Below, piece after piece: positions 55,137 to 64,000 of a DNA stretch of 64,000 nt. Location: contig NC_085140.1 of the NCBI RefSeq assembly GCF_024139115.2, positions 319,365,259 to 319,429,258 on the forward strand. Reading direction: 5' to 3'. The notes beneath the pieces are model-generated. The model made no database searches, was not told the DNA's origin, and saw only the letters and a list, made by a program, of their open reading frames with translations. This DNA comes from Armigeres subalbatus. Lineage: Eukaryota > Arthropoda > Insecta > Diptera > Culicidae. The position numbers and the translations under genes are program-made. Numbering within the stretch: position 1 is the stretch's first letter; each line of letters opens with the position of its first letter.

Positions 55137-56901
55137 TGAGTAACGGTGATTAAACCAATAAAAAAAAATAGGTTAAGTTTAGTTTAAGTAGAAAACATTG
55201 TAATTCCTACATGGTTTAATTCAACCAGAGGAAATATCCTAACTGCCAGAGGCAATTGAAATGTATTAATAATAACTAAAAGCGTAACATAGCAAATATG
55301 GATGATAGTGTTAAGAAAACACGGAACATCTAGTCTAAGAGATAAATGCATGTATTAGATAATTAGCAAATAAAATTAGTTAAAAAAAAAAGAAAAAATT
55401 TCAGTCTTGAAAACGAAATTCCTCAGCACACATTTTGAATTTATTTAATAAGGTTTACCTAGTTAACTCTAGTTCATTCCCCAAAGCTCAAATAACTGAA
55501 ATTATTTTTCAGAAGAAGAAAGTTGCATAAATAAATAGATTGAAGGAAAAATTAAAAGCATGAACAATGCCACGTGTATTAATGTGTTCACTGTTCAAGA
55601 ACTGTGCAAGAATTTATAGCTAATACAGCTAATAAAACCCTCGATAATTGCTTTATTTTCGGAGTTATGCGAGAAACTGGCCAAACTAGGAACATGGCCA
55701 AAACTGTTACAATTACGATAATAATTATAATTTTTGCGATACTATAAAAGTTTCACAGGTTTTTGAATATATCTAGAATTCCTACCTTCAAGAAGCATTG
55801 TCGATTTTCGATATCATTTTAAAAAGAAGACTGTACCTAGACGAGTAAATATTGAGTTTAAAACAAAACGGCTACGCGTTGCATTGTTAAATCAGTGCAG
55901 GGCCTGATAAAGATCACAAAGTTGAGTAAAAACCCGATGTAGTATCAAATATCCGTTCCACTTCAGCGTTCCCTATATGGCACTTACAGTCACAACTGTT
56001 CCTCCAAAGGTAAAACCACCCAAAGTGGTTTAGATTACGCAGCCGGCTGACCCCACACCCTAAAGGTCTCAGATGTCTCAAAAAGTTTGCTAATTGCAAT
56101 TGACGTTACCATCAATAGGAGGGTGCTTGCCGGCTGGTAGAAGGCACATCTACTTCATTCTTTTGTGTTTCGTCAAGCAGGTCAGCTGGAGCGTGCGCGC
56201 CCATCATTGAGTACAACTAATGCTCAACGGAGAAATCCGTATCTCCACTGTAATGGACCCTTACCGAATTACATCTGTCAATTCTCAAGTACCGAAGCGA
56301 CGCTGAGCATTCGATCCAACTGGCTAACTGGGCTGGTCCCAACATTGGTCGGCGTGACCGAGTGAAGGTGTGAACCATTTTCGTTCCTGTCTCTCACTCT
56401 AGACGAGAGTGCTGCTGGGGGCTTTGTGTGGCGCGTGAAATGGTAAAACCATCCGCCGGGTCCCGCGTGCTATTGGCAAACCAGGTCAAATTACAGTATT
56501 AGTTGGTTTGTTGAAAAGCGATTGGTGATGAAAATGTCGACTTCACGTCCTAAATACAACTCATACGAGCTGCATACTGCTTAAATCTCCGTGAAAAAGT
56601 CGATTTGTAGGAATTATCTAATAATGGCCTATATCTGACATTAGAAATCGCATTTTAACCATCACCGCGGGTTATTATCATTTTGCATAGCAAAAATGCC
56701 TCCACCAATGGCAACTGGCAACAATGTTTATCGATTGGTATCATTCGAACAAGGAACCCACACGGCGACGACCTCAGCTTATAATTTGAGCTCTTTTACT
56801 TGGGCAAGAAAAACGAATCAGCCCACGAACAGAAACGTGGTGGCCCAGCCCTCCCGGCATAGTAATTAGTTGCTCCTAATATCAGCATAATTTTTCCTGA
56901 A
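55137..56901. other. Mostly unassigned DNA
   Basis: Besides the MITE fragment at 55618-55710 I see no named element. The stretch 56000-56500 is GC-richer, with a 66-codon frame (56165-56365) of no known type. No gene is supported. Confidence 0.4.
55618..55710 (+). mobile_element. 3' fragment of the GGGGAACTG MITE family
   Basis: TAATAAAACCCTCGATAATT, GCTTTATTTTCGGAGTTATG and AGGAACATGGCCAAAACTGT follow the right half of the MITE at 30064-30281 with scattered substitutions. The left half is missing. Confidence 0.7.
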
Positions 56902-57120
56902 GTGCTTCATATGGTACCGGAGGATGGAGAGAAAGACAGCGTTGTTACACTATTTGAAATGTTTTCAAATCGCGCAGGCGGGAAAAGACCGTACATGCGA
57001 AAAGCTCGCATTTTCTTCGATAGAGTTCCGGATGCACTAGTGCACGACTGCATTGAACCGGGAAATGGATACATTGTCGTGCAACACTTATCTAGTTATT
57101 TAGGTACTTTGGTGGCCTAG
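56902..57120 (+). CDS. Short unassigned ORF
   Basis: 72 codons, with a normally mixed amino-acid composition (e.g. GKRPYMRKARIFFDRVPDAL) that looks more protein-like than its neighbours. I recognise no domain. It could be a fragment of a transposon protein or of a host exon. There is no supporting neighbour or regulatory signal. Confidence 0.15.
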   Translation: MLHMVPEDGEKDSVVTLFEMFSNRAGGKRPYMRKARIFFDRVPDALVHDCIEPGNGYIVVQHLSSYLGTLVA

Positions 57121-57699
57121 GCTTACCGTGGTAGCGTTGGATGTATAGTAACTTACATTTTCGTTGATATCGAGCGAAGTTCCAGTCTTGAAAACGTTCA
57201 TGTTTTAAAAAATCCGGTCGTGGGAAATCTAGTCATACCAAATAAAAAAAATGTTAAAAAAAAACTGTTTTTTACGAGCATCGAAAATTAAGATTCCGGG
57301 TTCTGTTACATAGATGTACATTGCGGTCATCGGATCAATGCCATAAACTTGTTTTTAAAAGTCAAGCCCTTGAGAATGCTTACTGCTGTACTTATTAAGC
57401 ATTTACTCAAACATATTTTCCTTCCTAAATCATCTAATTGCAATTATTCATGACAATTTATCTGGGAAATTTCAGAAACTTGGAACAGAAATCTTATAGA
57501 AGCAATCATATAAGGTTTTCAATAGAAAAACTAAAAAAAAATGGTAGTTCCCAGAAATCCGAATTGATGATCTTCGATAATCTAAAGATTACTAATGATA
57601 AATTTCTTTTGAGAATCTCATTGGATTACTACCAAATTCTCTCCAGGTTTTCTCCAAAAGCTGTCGCGAATATCTACCGTTTTCTTAAAGAAATGTTTC
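57121..57699. other. AT-rich DNA before the 24-bp array, no gene
   Basis: The 90-codon plus frame at 57438-57710 runs into the start of the array and carries no motif. The last 150 bases already show AGAATCTCATTGGATTAC-type diverged repeats. Confidence 0.4.
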
Positions 57700-59240
57700 T
57701 AGATTCCTGAGGAGAATCTTTTCAGATTCATGACGATAATATCACCGGATTCCTGTAGGGAATCTCTTCAAAAAAAGTAGATAATCGCTTCGAATTCCCG
57801 ACAGGAATCCAGAAAGAATTTAGTGAGATTCTCTACAGAAATCTGGAGGGAATCCCAACAGGAATCCGGAGAGATTCCCGACAGAAATTCGAATAGATTC
57901 TCGTCAGAAGTCCGCAGAGGTTTCCGTCAGGAATCCGGAGAGATCCCCGTCAGGAATTTAGAGGGATTCCCGTCAGGAATTTGGAGATATTCATGACGCG
58001 ATTGGAATTCGGAAGGTTTCGCAAAAGGAATCCGGAAGAATTTACCGCTGGAATGCGGAGGCGTTTCTTACGGAAGTCCGAAGGCATAGCTAACAGGAAT
58101 CCGGAGGGACTCCCAACACCAATCCGGAAGGATTCTCGATAGCAATCCGGAAGGATTCCCAATAGGAATCCGGAAGGATTTCCAATAGGAATCCGGAGGG
58201 TTCTCGACAATCCGGAGGGATTCCCGACAAGAATCCAGAGGGATTCCCGACAGGAATTCGGGAGGATTCTCGACAAGAATCCAAAGGGATTCCTGGCATG
58301 AATCCGAAGGGATTCCCGACAGAAATCTGGCCACCGTCTGGTGGTTAGATTCACTTAAGACTACGTAGCCTTTTAGATTTTTCTACTAAATTTGTGTGAC
58401 CCCTGATTCGTCTCCCTTCGGTAGCTTGACAATAAGAGCTAGCGGGTAATAAATCCGGCGGGATTTTTGGGATTTTCGACAGAAATTCGGAGGCATTGCT
58501 GACAACAATCCTGGGTGATACCCGATAGGAATCCAGAGAGATTCCCGAGAAGAATGGGAAGGGATTCCCGTCAGGAATGCCAAAAGATACCCGACAGGAA
58601 TCCGAATCTTGAATCTAGACAGGAATCCGATGGGATTCACGACAGCAATCCGACTAAAATTCCCGACAGGAATCTAACGGGATACACAACAGGAGTCCGA
58701 CTGGATTCCCTGAAGGAATCCGACAGAAATCCGGAGTGATTCTTGACAAAAATCCGAAGCGATTTCCGACAGGAATCCAACGGGATTCATGACAGAAATC
58801 CGACGAAGCGCGCTTCCAGACAGGAAACCGGAACAAAGTTTGGAGTGCTGCCAGACAGGGATCCGGAGCTAATCCCAACAGGAATCCTAAGTAATTCCAA
58901 ACTGGAATCCAGAGGGATACCCAATCGAAATCAGGAAGGCTTATTGACAGGAATCTGGAATGATTCTCGACAGATATCTGGAAGGATTTCCAACAGGAAT
59001 TCGGAGGGATTCCCGACAGAAATTCGGAGAAGCTTTCGACAGGAATCCGAAGGGATCTCCAACGGTATTCCCGACAGGAATCTGGCGGTATTCCTGACAG
59101 GAATCTGCCGGGATTCCCGACATAAATGTACTACAGGAATCCGACCGGAATACGGAGAGATTCCTGACCGGAATCCGGGGGAATTTCTGTCACGAAAACG
59201 GATGATCTCTGGACAGGAATGTGGAGAGATTCCCATACCT
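57700..59240 (+). repeat. 24-bp minisatellite array, forward arm
   Basis: Diverged copies of GGATTCCCGACAGGAATCCG plus 3-4 bases are strung together for 1.5 kb. The unit is itself a quasi-palindrome (GGAATCC/GGATTCC). Units differ at many positions, and two stretches (58340-58450 and parts of 58600-58700) are less regular. Because the unit is eight codons long, frames of 60-204 codons stay open on both strands with a repeating octapeptide such as GIPLDSCR; I read these as a by-product. Confidence 0.9.
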
Positions 59241-60190
59241 TCGGATTTATGTCAGAATCTCTCCAGATCCAGTCGGGAATCTCTTCAGATTTCTGTCGGT
59301 AATCAATCCGGATTCCTGATGTCGGAAATCCCACCGTTATCCTGTCCGGAATCTTGATGGATTCCTGTGGGAAATTTGACAAATTTCTGCCGGGAATCCA
59401 TCCAGATTCCTGTCGGGAATCCCTCCAGATTCCTGTCAGGAATACCGCCGGATTCCTTTTGGGAATCCTGTTGGATTGCTGTCGGAAATTTCGTTGGATT
59501 CCTGTCGGAAATTCCGTTGGATTCCTGTCGGGAATCCCGTTGGATCCCTGTTGGAAATCCCGTTACATTCTGGGCGGGAATTTCGTCGGTTTACTGTCGG
59601 GAATCCAACCGGGTTCTTTTCATACCGGGATTCTTTGCGTATTCGTGTCCGGAATCCAGAGTGATCTAGGGGCAAGAATTCAGAGAGACTTCGGAGCAGG
59701 ATTCTGGAGGGATTCCCCATAAGAATCAGGTGAGATTCTTCACAGGAATCTCGCCATATTTCTATCGGATATCCCGCCGAACTCCTGGCGAAAATCCTTC
59801 CAGATTCCTGTCAGGAATGTCTCCGAATACCTGTCGGTAAACTCTCCGAAATCCTGTCAGATATCCCTTCGGATTCTGGTTGGAAATTCCTCCGGATTCC
59901 TGTCCAGCATACCTCCAGATTTTTGTAAAGAATCCAACCGACCATCTGATAGGATTCTTTCGGGGTTTCTGTCAGGAATCCTCCTCTGTCGGAAATATCT
60001 TCTGATGTCTGCCTTAAATCTCTTTGAATTGTGCAGGGACCTCTTCGGTTAACTGTCGGGAATTCCTTCAAAATCATGTCGCCAAACTTATGGAATTTTT
60101 GTCGGAAAGCCTTCCAGATTCATGTCAGGGAGCTCTCCGGATTCCTGTAGTTAATCTATTCGGATTCCTGTTGGGAAGCTCTCCAGGTGC
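59241..60190 (-). repeat. 24-bp minisatellite array, reversed arm
   Basis: From about 59241 the unit appears in the opposite sense (CGGATTCCTGTCGGGAATCC). This arm is about 950 bp and fades out near 60230. Together with the forward arm it forms a large imperfect inverted repeat. A local return to the first orientation occurs near 59650-59750. Confidence 0.88.
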
Positions 60191-60475
60191 TTTTCGGTAG
60201 TTTATTTTTTAAATTCGGTCGGGAATCTCCCTGGACACTTTGTGGAATAGGTCGAAAGACAGAGGTTCAAGAAAAACGCGATGAACACAGAAGGGTGGAG
60301 AATAAATATACATTTTTTTACTTATCTCGTAGACCATTCATAAGGAAATACACTTTATTCAAAATTCTATTGTTCGTAGTACTTTAGTTTCGTTTGGATT
60401 CGTAGTACGTTATTCAAAGTACTTATTCGTAAGTATGCCCTAAATAGATGCGTATAATGGAACATGGAATGCAAC
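60191..60475. other. AT-rich spacer, no gene seen
   Basis: No reading frame or repeat that I can name. Confidence 0.4.
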
Positions 60476-60596
60476 CGTCTAAGACGAGTTTAGCACTCTC
60501 CATTTAATTCCACTACGTTCTGTTATCTTTGCAGATACGTATTTCGACCTCAACTATGAGGTCGTCTTCAGTGTCTTGTACTTCACTCGACTCGAC
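60476..60596. repeat. Arm of the fold-back family with hammerhead-like core
   Basis: TAAGACGAGTTTAGCACTCT, CCATTTAATTCCACTACG, then CAGATACGTATTTCGACCTC. On the minus strand CTGAAGA (complement of 60565-60571) is followed by an 8-bp stem CGACCTCA/TGAGGTCG with a 4-base loop and then AAATACGTATCTG. The directly adjoining sequence is copy C of the GCCTTTC repeat. Confidence 0.65.
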
Positions 60597-60929
60597 ACAC
60601 GGACAGACAGAGATTTGTTCAGTTCGACGAGCTGAGTCGATTGGTATACACCCAGGTTTTTTTTACGCGGTTGGAATTCATTAATTTCTCGGTTAACCTG
60701 AATTTTTACAGCTTTTAAAATACCCCCTGAATTTTCTTTGATTTTTTGGGATTTTTTTCGTGGGGTTCACTCATTGTTTCATTGCCGCTGAAGGTCTTAA
60801 ACGACTAAAACCAAACCGTGTAAAAAAACCTGGGTGTATAACATCATGGGTCTCCGAGACTTCTATAAAAAGTTCGATTTTGAAGTGAAATGATAGCCTT
60901 TCGGTACAACTTTGTTGTACGAGAAAGGC
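60597..60929 (-). repeat. Dispersed GCCTTTC...GAAAGGC repeat, copy C
   Basis: The minus-strand start GCCTTTCTCGTACAACAAAG and the following hairpin match copies A and B; it extends to the GACAGACAGA region. It is interrupted by the MITE at 60649-60836, at the same place where copy A is interrupted. Confidence 0.75.
60649..60836. mobile_element. 188-bp MITE, CACCCAGG ends
   Basis: Left end CACCCAGGTTTTTTTTACGC and right end read inward CACCCAGGTTTTTTTACACG, flanked by TATA on both sides (60645-60648 and 60837-60840). A TA or TATA duplication fits. No reading frame. Confidence 0.88.
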
Positions 60930-61850
60930 AAAAACGAAGGGACAAAAGCACTAAAGGATATCACCCAATATCGCTATTGAACTACGACTATAAAGTTCTA
61001 CGAAGAGTCTGTAGGGTTTTCCGCATTATCAAATGAAATATAATACACTTTAAACACAAACTTCCTTCAAAATCATTTATTTAAACTAAACTTCTCTTAA
61101 TTTTTTTTTCAAATTATTTTCTTATATATAAACACTATACACCCGTTCACAACCACATCTTCTTCAAAACTGACTGCTCATTGACGCTCGCCAGAGTATG
61201 TTTCTTCTCGTTTTTCTATGTCCACTCATCGGGTTGTCTCTCTTTCTTTCTCTGCCAATCGCAAAAACAAGCGTACTCCGACAATCTGCCAAGGCGACTA
61301 AACTTATACAAAATGTTCTCTAATATTCAAATAAAACCTGTTCCTTACTAATCGTAGATACGTACTACGATATTTACACATCAATAATAGATAAACATTA
61401 TTATGCACAACTACAGAGTCCTTAAATAGAGAATGCAGAGCTTACTCCCTTTGGTACTCTCGAAACACTAGAAGTGTTCCAATGGAAAAAGAAATATTTT
61501 CGAAGCTACTTGTCGCATTTTTGACAAAATTGCACAACTGAAAGACCATCGACGGAGCTCCCTTCCATTAATTTCGATCTTGATGATAGAGTGGTCTATC
61601 GATTTCTAAAGCAAACAAAGCTACGAATGAACTTCAATCCTCAGTCCTCAGTCAGGTAACCTTTTCAACACTACCTATTTGGAACCAGTCATTCTCAAAG
61701 ATACTAGTGAATAGACCCAAAACTCAAAATAGGTCGTTCTGATAGACAGGGGACCCATTATGCACTTATTCGTGATATACCTGCAACCGTTACTAGCTTT
61801 GAAAGGCTTTTCCCAAGCCCTTACGCAAGTAGTAGCCATTTTCAATGACC
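60930..61850. other. AT-rich intergenic DNA, no gene seen
   Basis: No frame over about 60 codons and no repeat that I can place. Confidence 0.4.
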
Positions 61851-63160
61851 TTTGACCAATTTATGTTGCAATATTGAACTAACAGAAAACAGTTTCTGTG
61901 ATGAGAGGCAACTTTAAGTTAACACCAGAGACGGAGTGGCTGCACATCGAAAATGCAGTGAACATTCTTGAAGTTCTTTGTGGAGATAACATTTAGCAAG
62001 CACAAAAGGAAAACTGGCAAGCTGTATTGAACGGACTGCGTACGCGATAGTGGTTGTATCATCCAAGGAAACTAAATTTATTTCAAAAATCTATTCTTCT
62101 GAACAACTATGTAAACTCGAAACTTTGGTACATGGTATCAAACATACCACTTACTAAAGGATTTGCGACTTAAATTAGGGCTGAGATTAGAAAATTTGCT
62201 TGGCATGGCCAAAGTTTTCAACGTGTGGTTTTTTCCAATTTAACTTGCCAAAAAATCGTGGTTGTTCACACTTACATGGCCTAGAAACAAATTTTGGAGG
62301 CTTTTTTTGCTCAACCGATTATTAAACCTGAATCGGCAGCTTCCATTTCTAAAAAAGCATCATTGAGAACCCCAATACTCCCATACCAGCCATGTTCAGA
62401 CACATAATTCTACTGAAGACAGAACTTCGTAGTCTCCAGGAAGAATTAAAGAATGCTTCATCGTATGCTGGAATCTATCAATATTTGTTGACTTTCAAGT
62501 TGTTTCAGCAGAGCATCGTGGATGGAAATATGCATCTAAACATCTCCACAGCAAATATTTAACTTCGTCTCAACGATCATCGTGGTAAGGGAACTGTTCC
62601 GTTTTTCATCTCACTGTATATAAATAAATATATTCATCTCATCGCAAAACAAAGAAATTCACCAATCTCGTCGCTTCTTTTTGCTAACGTGCGTACATTG
62701 CTGAAAAAAATCACAAAAATGAGAAACAAATCAAATTCCTTTCATTGTTTTGTTTTGATGGGATGAACATGGAATCTATGAGATGAAGTGCCGAACAGTA
62801 CCCCTATATATGATAGTGCATAAGAAAATCAAACATCGACAGTTGCTGTTTCAACAAGGTGTCGTAGATGATCAATTCTGCGAGGTTTGCCCAGGAGAAC
62901 CAGAAACCGTGGTGCACAAACATTTCTGTTGCGAACGTGTCAAGAACATCTGGAGGTATCAACGGAGTCAAATTATAGGGTAAGAGGCTACTTTACGAAA
63001 ACTTGAACCAGAAGATTTTGGGTATCTTAATTTTCGAACCTTAAGGCACACTTATGAAAAAAATATAATTGAAGCACTAGGGAAATACTTTAGCTATGTA
63101 ACAGAAACACATACGGAAAACTTGGGGTTTCGAAGTTTTACTAATGTGAATTAATTAACC
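61851..63160 (+). pseudogene. LINE 3' remnant (L2/CR1-like), heavily decayed
   Basis: Scattered coding fragments in order: NWQAVLNGLRTR (62010), HPRKLNLFQKSILLNNYVNSKLWYMVSNIP (62050-62150, kept to short blocks), RKFAWHGQSFQRVVFSNLT (62188), then near the 3' end IKHRQLLFQQGVVDDQFCEV with CEVCPGEPETVVHKHFCC (62830-62940), the zinc-binding region found after many LINE reverse transcriptases. The catalytic RT core is missing. The clade is a guess from this tail. A passage near 62700-62771 repeats text at 43604-43676. Confidence 0.65.
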
Positions 63161-63379
63161 TTAATGTGAATTACCAACATAACAATAACTACAAGATACA
63201 GTGAATTTTCCCTAGCTCGATATTTTGCAACTCGATGAAAATCAAAGTCCCTTGAATCTATCATACACTACGTTCCCTCCGTGAGTCAATATCTCCCTTA
63301 TTCGATATTCTCTTGGTCGAAGTAATTTTCCAATGCATTTTTACCTCGCTAGCTCGATGCTAAAAAAAAAAAGAATAGT

Positions 63380-63940
63380 TAGAAAACAACTTAGATTGTG
63401 AGTAGTGAAAAGTAAGTAATGAGACGTAAGCAGTGAGAATTACATGAAGTGCACAGCGAGAAGTGAGGAAAGAGACATTTCTCACATCTCATAAGAAATA
63501 AGTCGTTAGAAGTAGAAAGTGGATTGTGAAATGAGAAGTATAAGTGAGAAGTGAAAAGTGAAAAGTGAGAATGAAAAGCGATAAATGAAAAGTGAAAATT
63601 GGGAAGTGGAAAGTGAGAAGTGAAAAGTGAGAAGCGAGAAATGAAAAGTATGTATGAAAAGTTATTTCTCACTCTCTCAGAAGAAGTGAAAAGAGAGAAG
63701 TGAATAGTGAAAAGTTAGGAGTGAGAAGGGAGAAGGGTGAAGTGTGAATTGAAAAGTGAGAAGTTAGATGTGAAAAGTAAGAAGTAAACACTGAAGAAGT
63801 GAGAATGGAAAAGTGTGAAGTGAGTAGTGAGAAGTGAAAAGTGCGAAGTGAAAAGTAAGTAATGAAAGGTGAGAAGTGACTAGTGAACAGTGATAAGTGC
63901 GAAGTATGAAGTAAGAAATGAGAAATGAAAAGTGAGAAAA
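63380..63940 (+). repeat. GA-rich minisatellite, AGTGARAAGTGARA unit
   Basis: About 550 bases of AGTGAAA, AGTGAGA and AGAAGTG variants with almost no C or T except in short breaks (63480-63500, 63660-63685). The basic period is 7 bases, in 14-base pairs. It is strand-asymmetric (purine-rich top strand). The 93-codon frame on the minus strand is low-complexity. Confidence 0.93.
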
Positions 63941-63944
63941 TCCA

Positions 63945-64000
63945 ATTGATTGGTCTAGCGAAGGACTTCTGCTAGATCAAAAATTAACTTTAAAAAATCA
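63945..64000 (+). pseudogene. Juan-A: Juan-type LINE fragment at window edge
   Basis: AATTGATTGGTCTAGCGAAG then GGACTTCTGCTAGATCAAAA and TTAACTTTAAAAAATCA match 41863-41933 of the other Juan copy, less about 12-16 bases after GCGAAG. It begins directly after the GA-rich array and continues beyond the window. Confidence 0.8.

Noticed and set aside
1..64000. Endogenous non-retroviral virus pieces (flavivirus- or rhabdovirus-like), often found in Aedes.
   Set aside because: None of the translated frames shows a motif I can tie to such viruses; a profile search would be needed to exclude short pieces.

Overview
This is a transposon-dense segment of a mosquito genome, most likely Aedes (Ae. aegypti or a close relative). 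The assignment rests on families I recognise: a Feilai-type tRNA-derived SINE ending in GAAGAAG with a clean target duplication, Juan-A-like Jockey fragments, a LOA/Lian-type LINE with an RNase H domain, RTE remnants, a BEL/Pao LTR element, and many short inverted-repeat elements (MITEs) with TA, TTAA, 4-bp or 8-bp duplications. I found no confident host protein-coding gene, no tRNA or rRNA gene, and nothing prokaryotic. Names are from memory of family hallmarks; no database search was run.

Layout. 1-3270: higher-order tandem satellite (94-bp monomers in units of about 990 bp). 3.3-9.2 kb: AT-rich DNA with a tRNA-like box, copies of one dispersed repeat (GCCTTTCTCG...CGAGAAAGGC) and MITEs. 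9275-16571: a young, nearly complete BEL/Pao element with almost identical LTRs and a 5-bp target duplication, disabled by a stop codon and a frameshift. 16.6-28.4 kb: degenerate GAATTC-type repeat, SINE, hAT-type MITE, fold-back element containing (AT)42, RTE remnant on the minus strand, TTAA and TA MITEs. 28.5-30.5 kb: decayed Jockey-type LINE with two MITEs inside it. 31.8-34.7 kb: a TA MITE and an RTE remnant. 34.8-41 kb: LINE 3' fragment, MITEs, a perfect palindrome and a GC-richer segment with an unassigned ORF.

41.0-55.1 kb is the most informative part, a nest of elements inside one Juan-like LINE. A full-length LOA-type LINE (41987-49430, minus strand) sits in Juan with a 13-bp duplication. 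Four bases beyond that duplication a 4.5-kb element with 29-bp inverted ends sits at a TTAA-like site, with a SINE inside it. A 1.75-kb TA element splits the LOA RNase H domain. Farther along, the same Juan copy holds a 0.4-kb MITE and a 231-bp hairpin element. The relative order of most insertions can be read from this.

55-64 kb: MITE fragments, a 2.5-kb array of a quasi-palindromic 24-bp unit that reverses orientation near 59.24 kb, a third copy of the GCCTTTCTCG repeat broken by a MITE at the same site as the first copy, a LINE 3' remnant, a GA-rich minisatellite, and the start of another Juan fragment at the window edge.

The coding sequences work only within their own elements: Gag-protease-RT-RNase H-integrase in BEL/Pao, and ORF1 plus endonuclease-RT-RNase H in LOA. 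The MITEs and SINEs encode nothing and depend on enzymes supplied from elsewhere.
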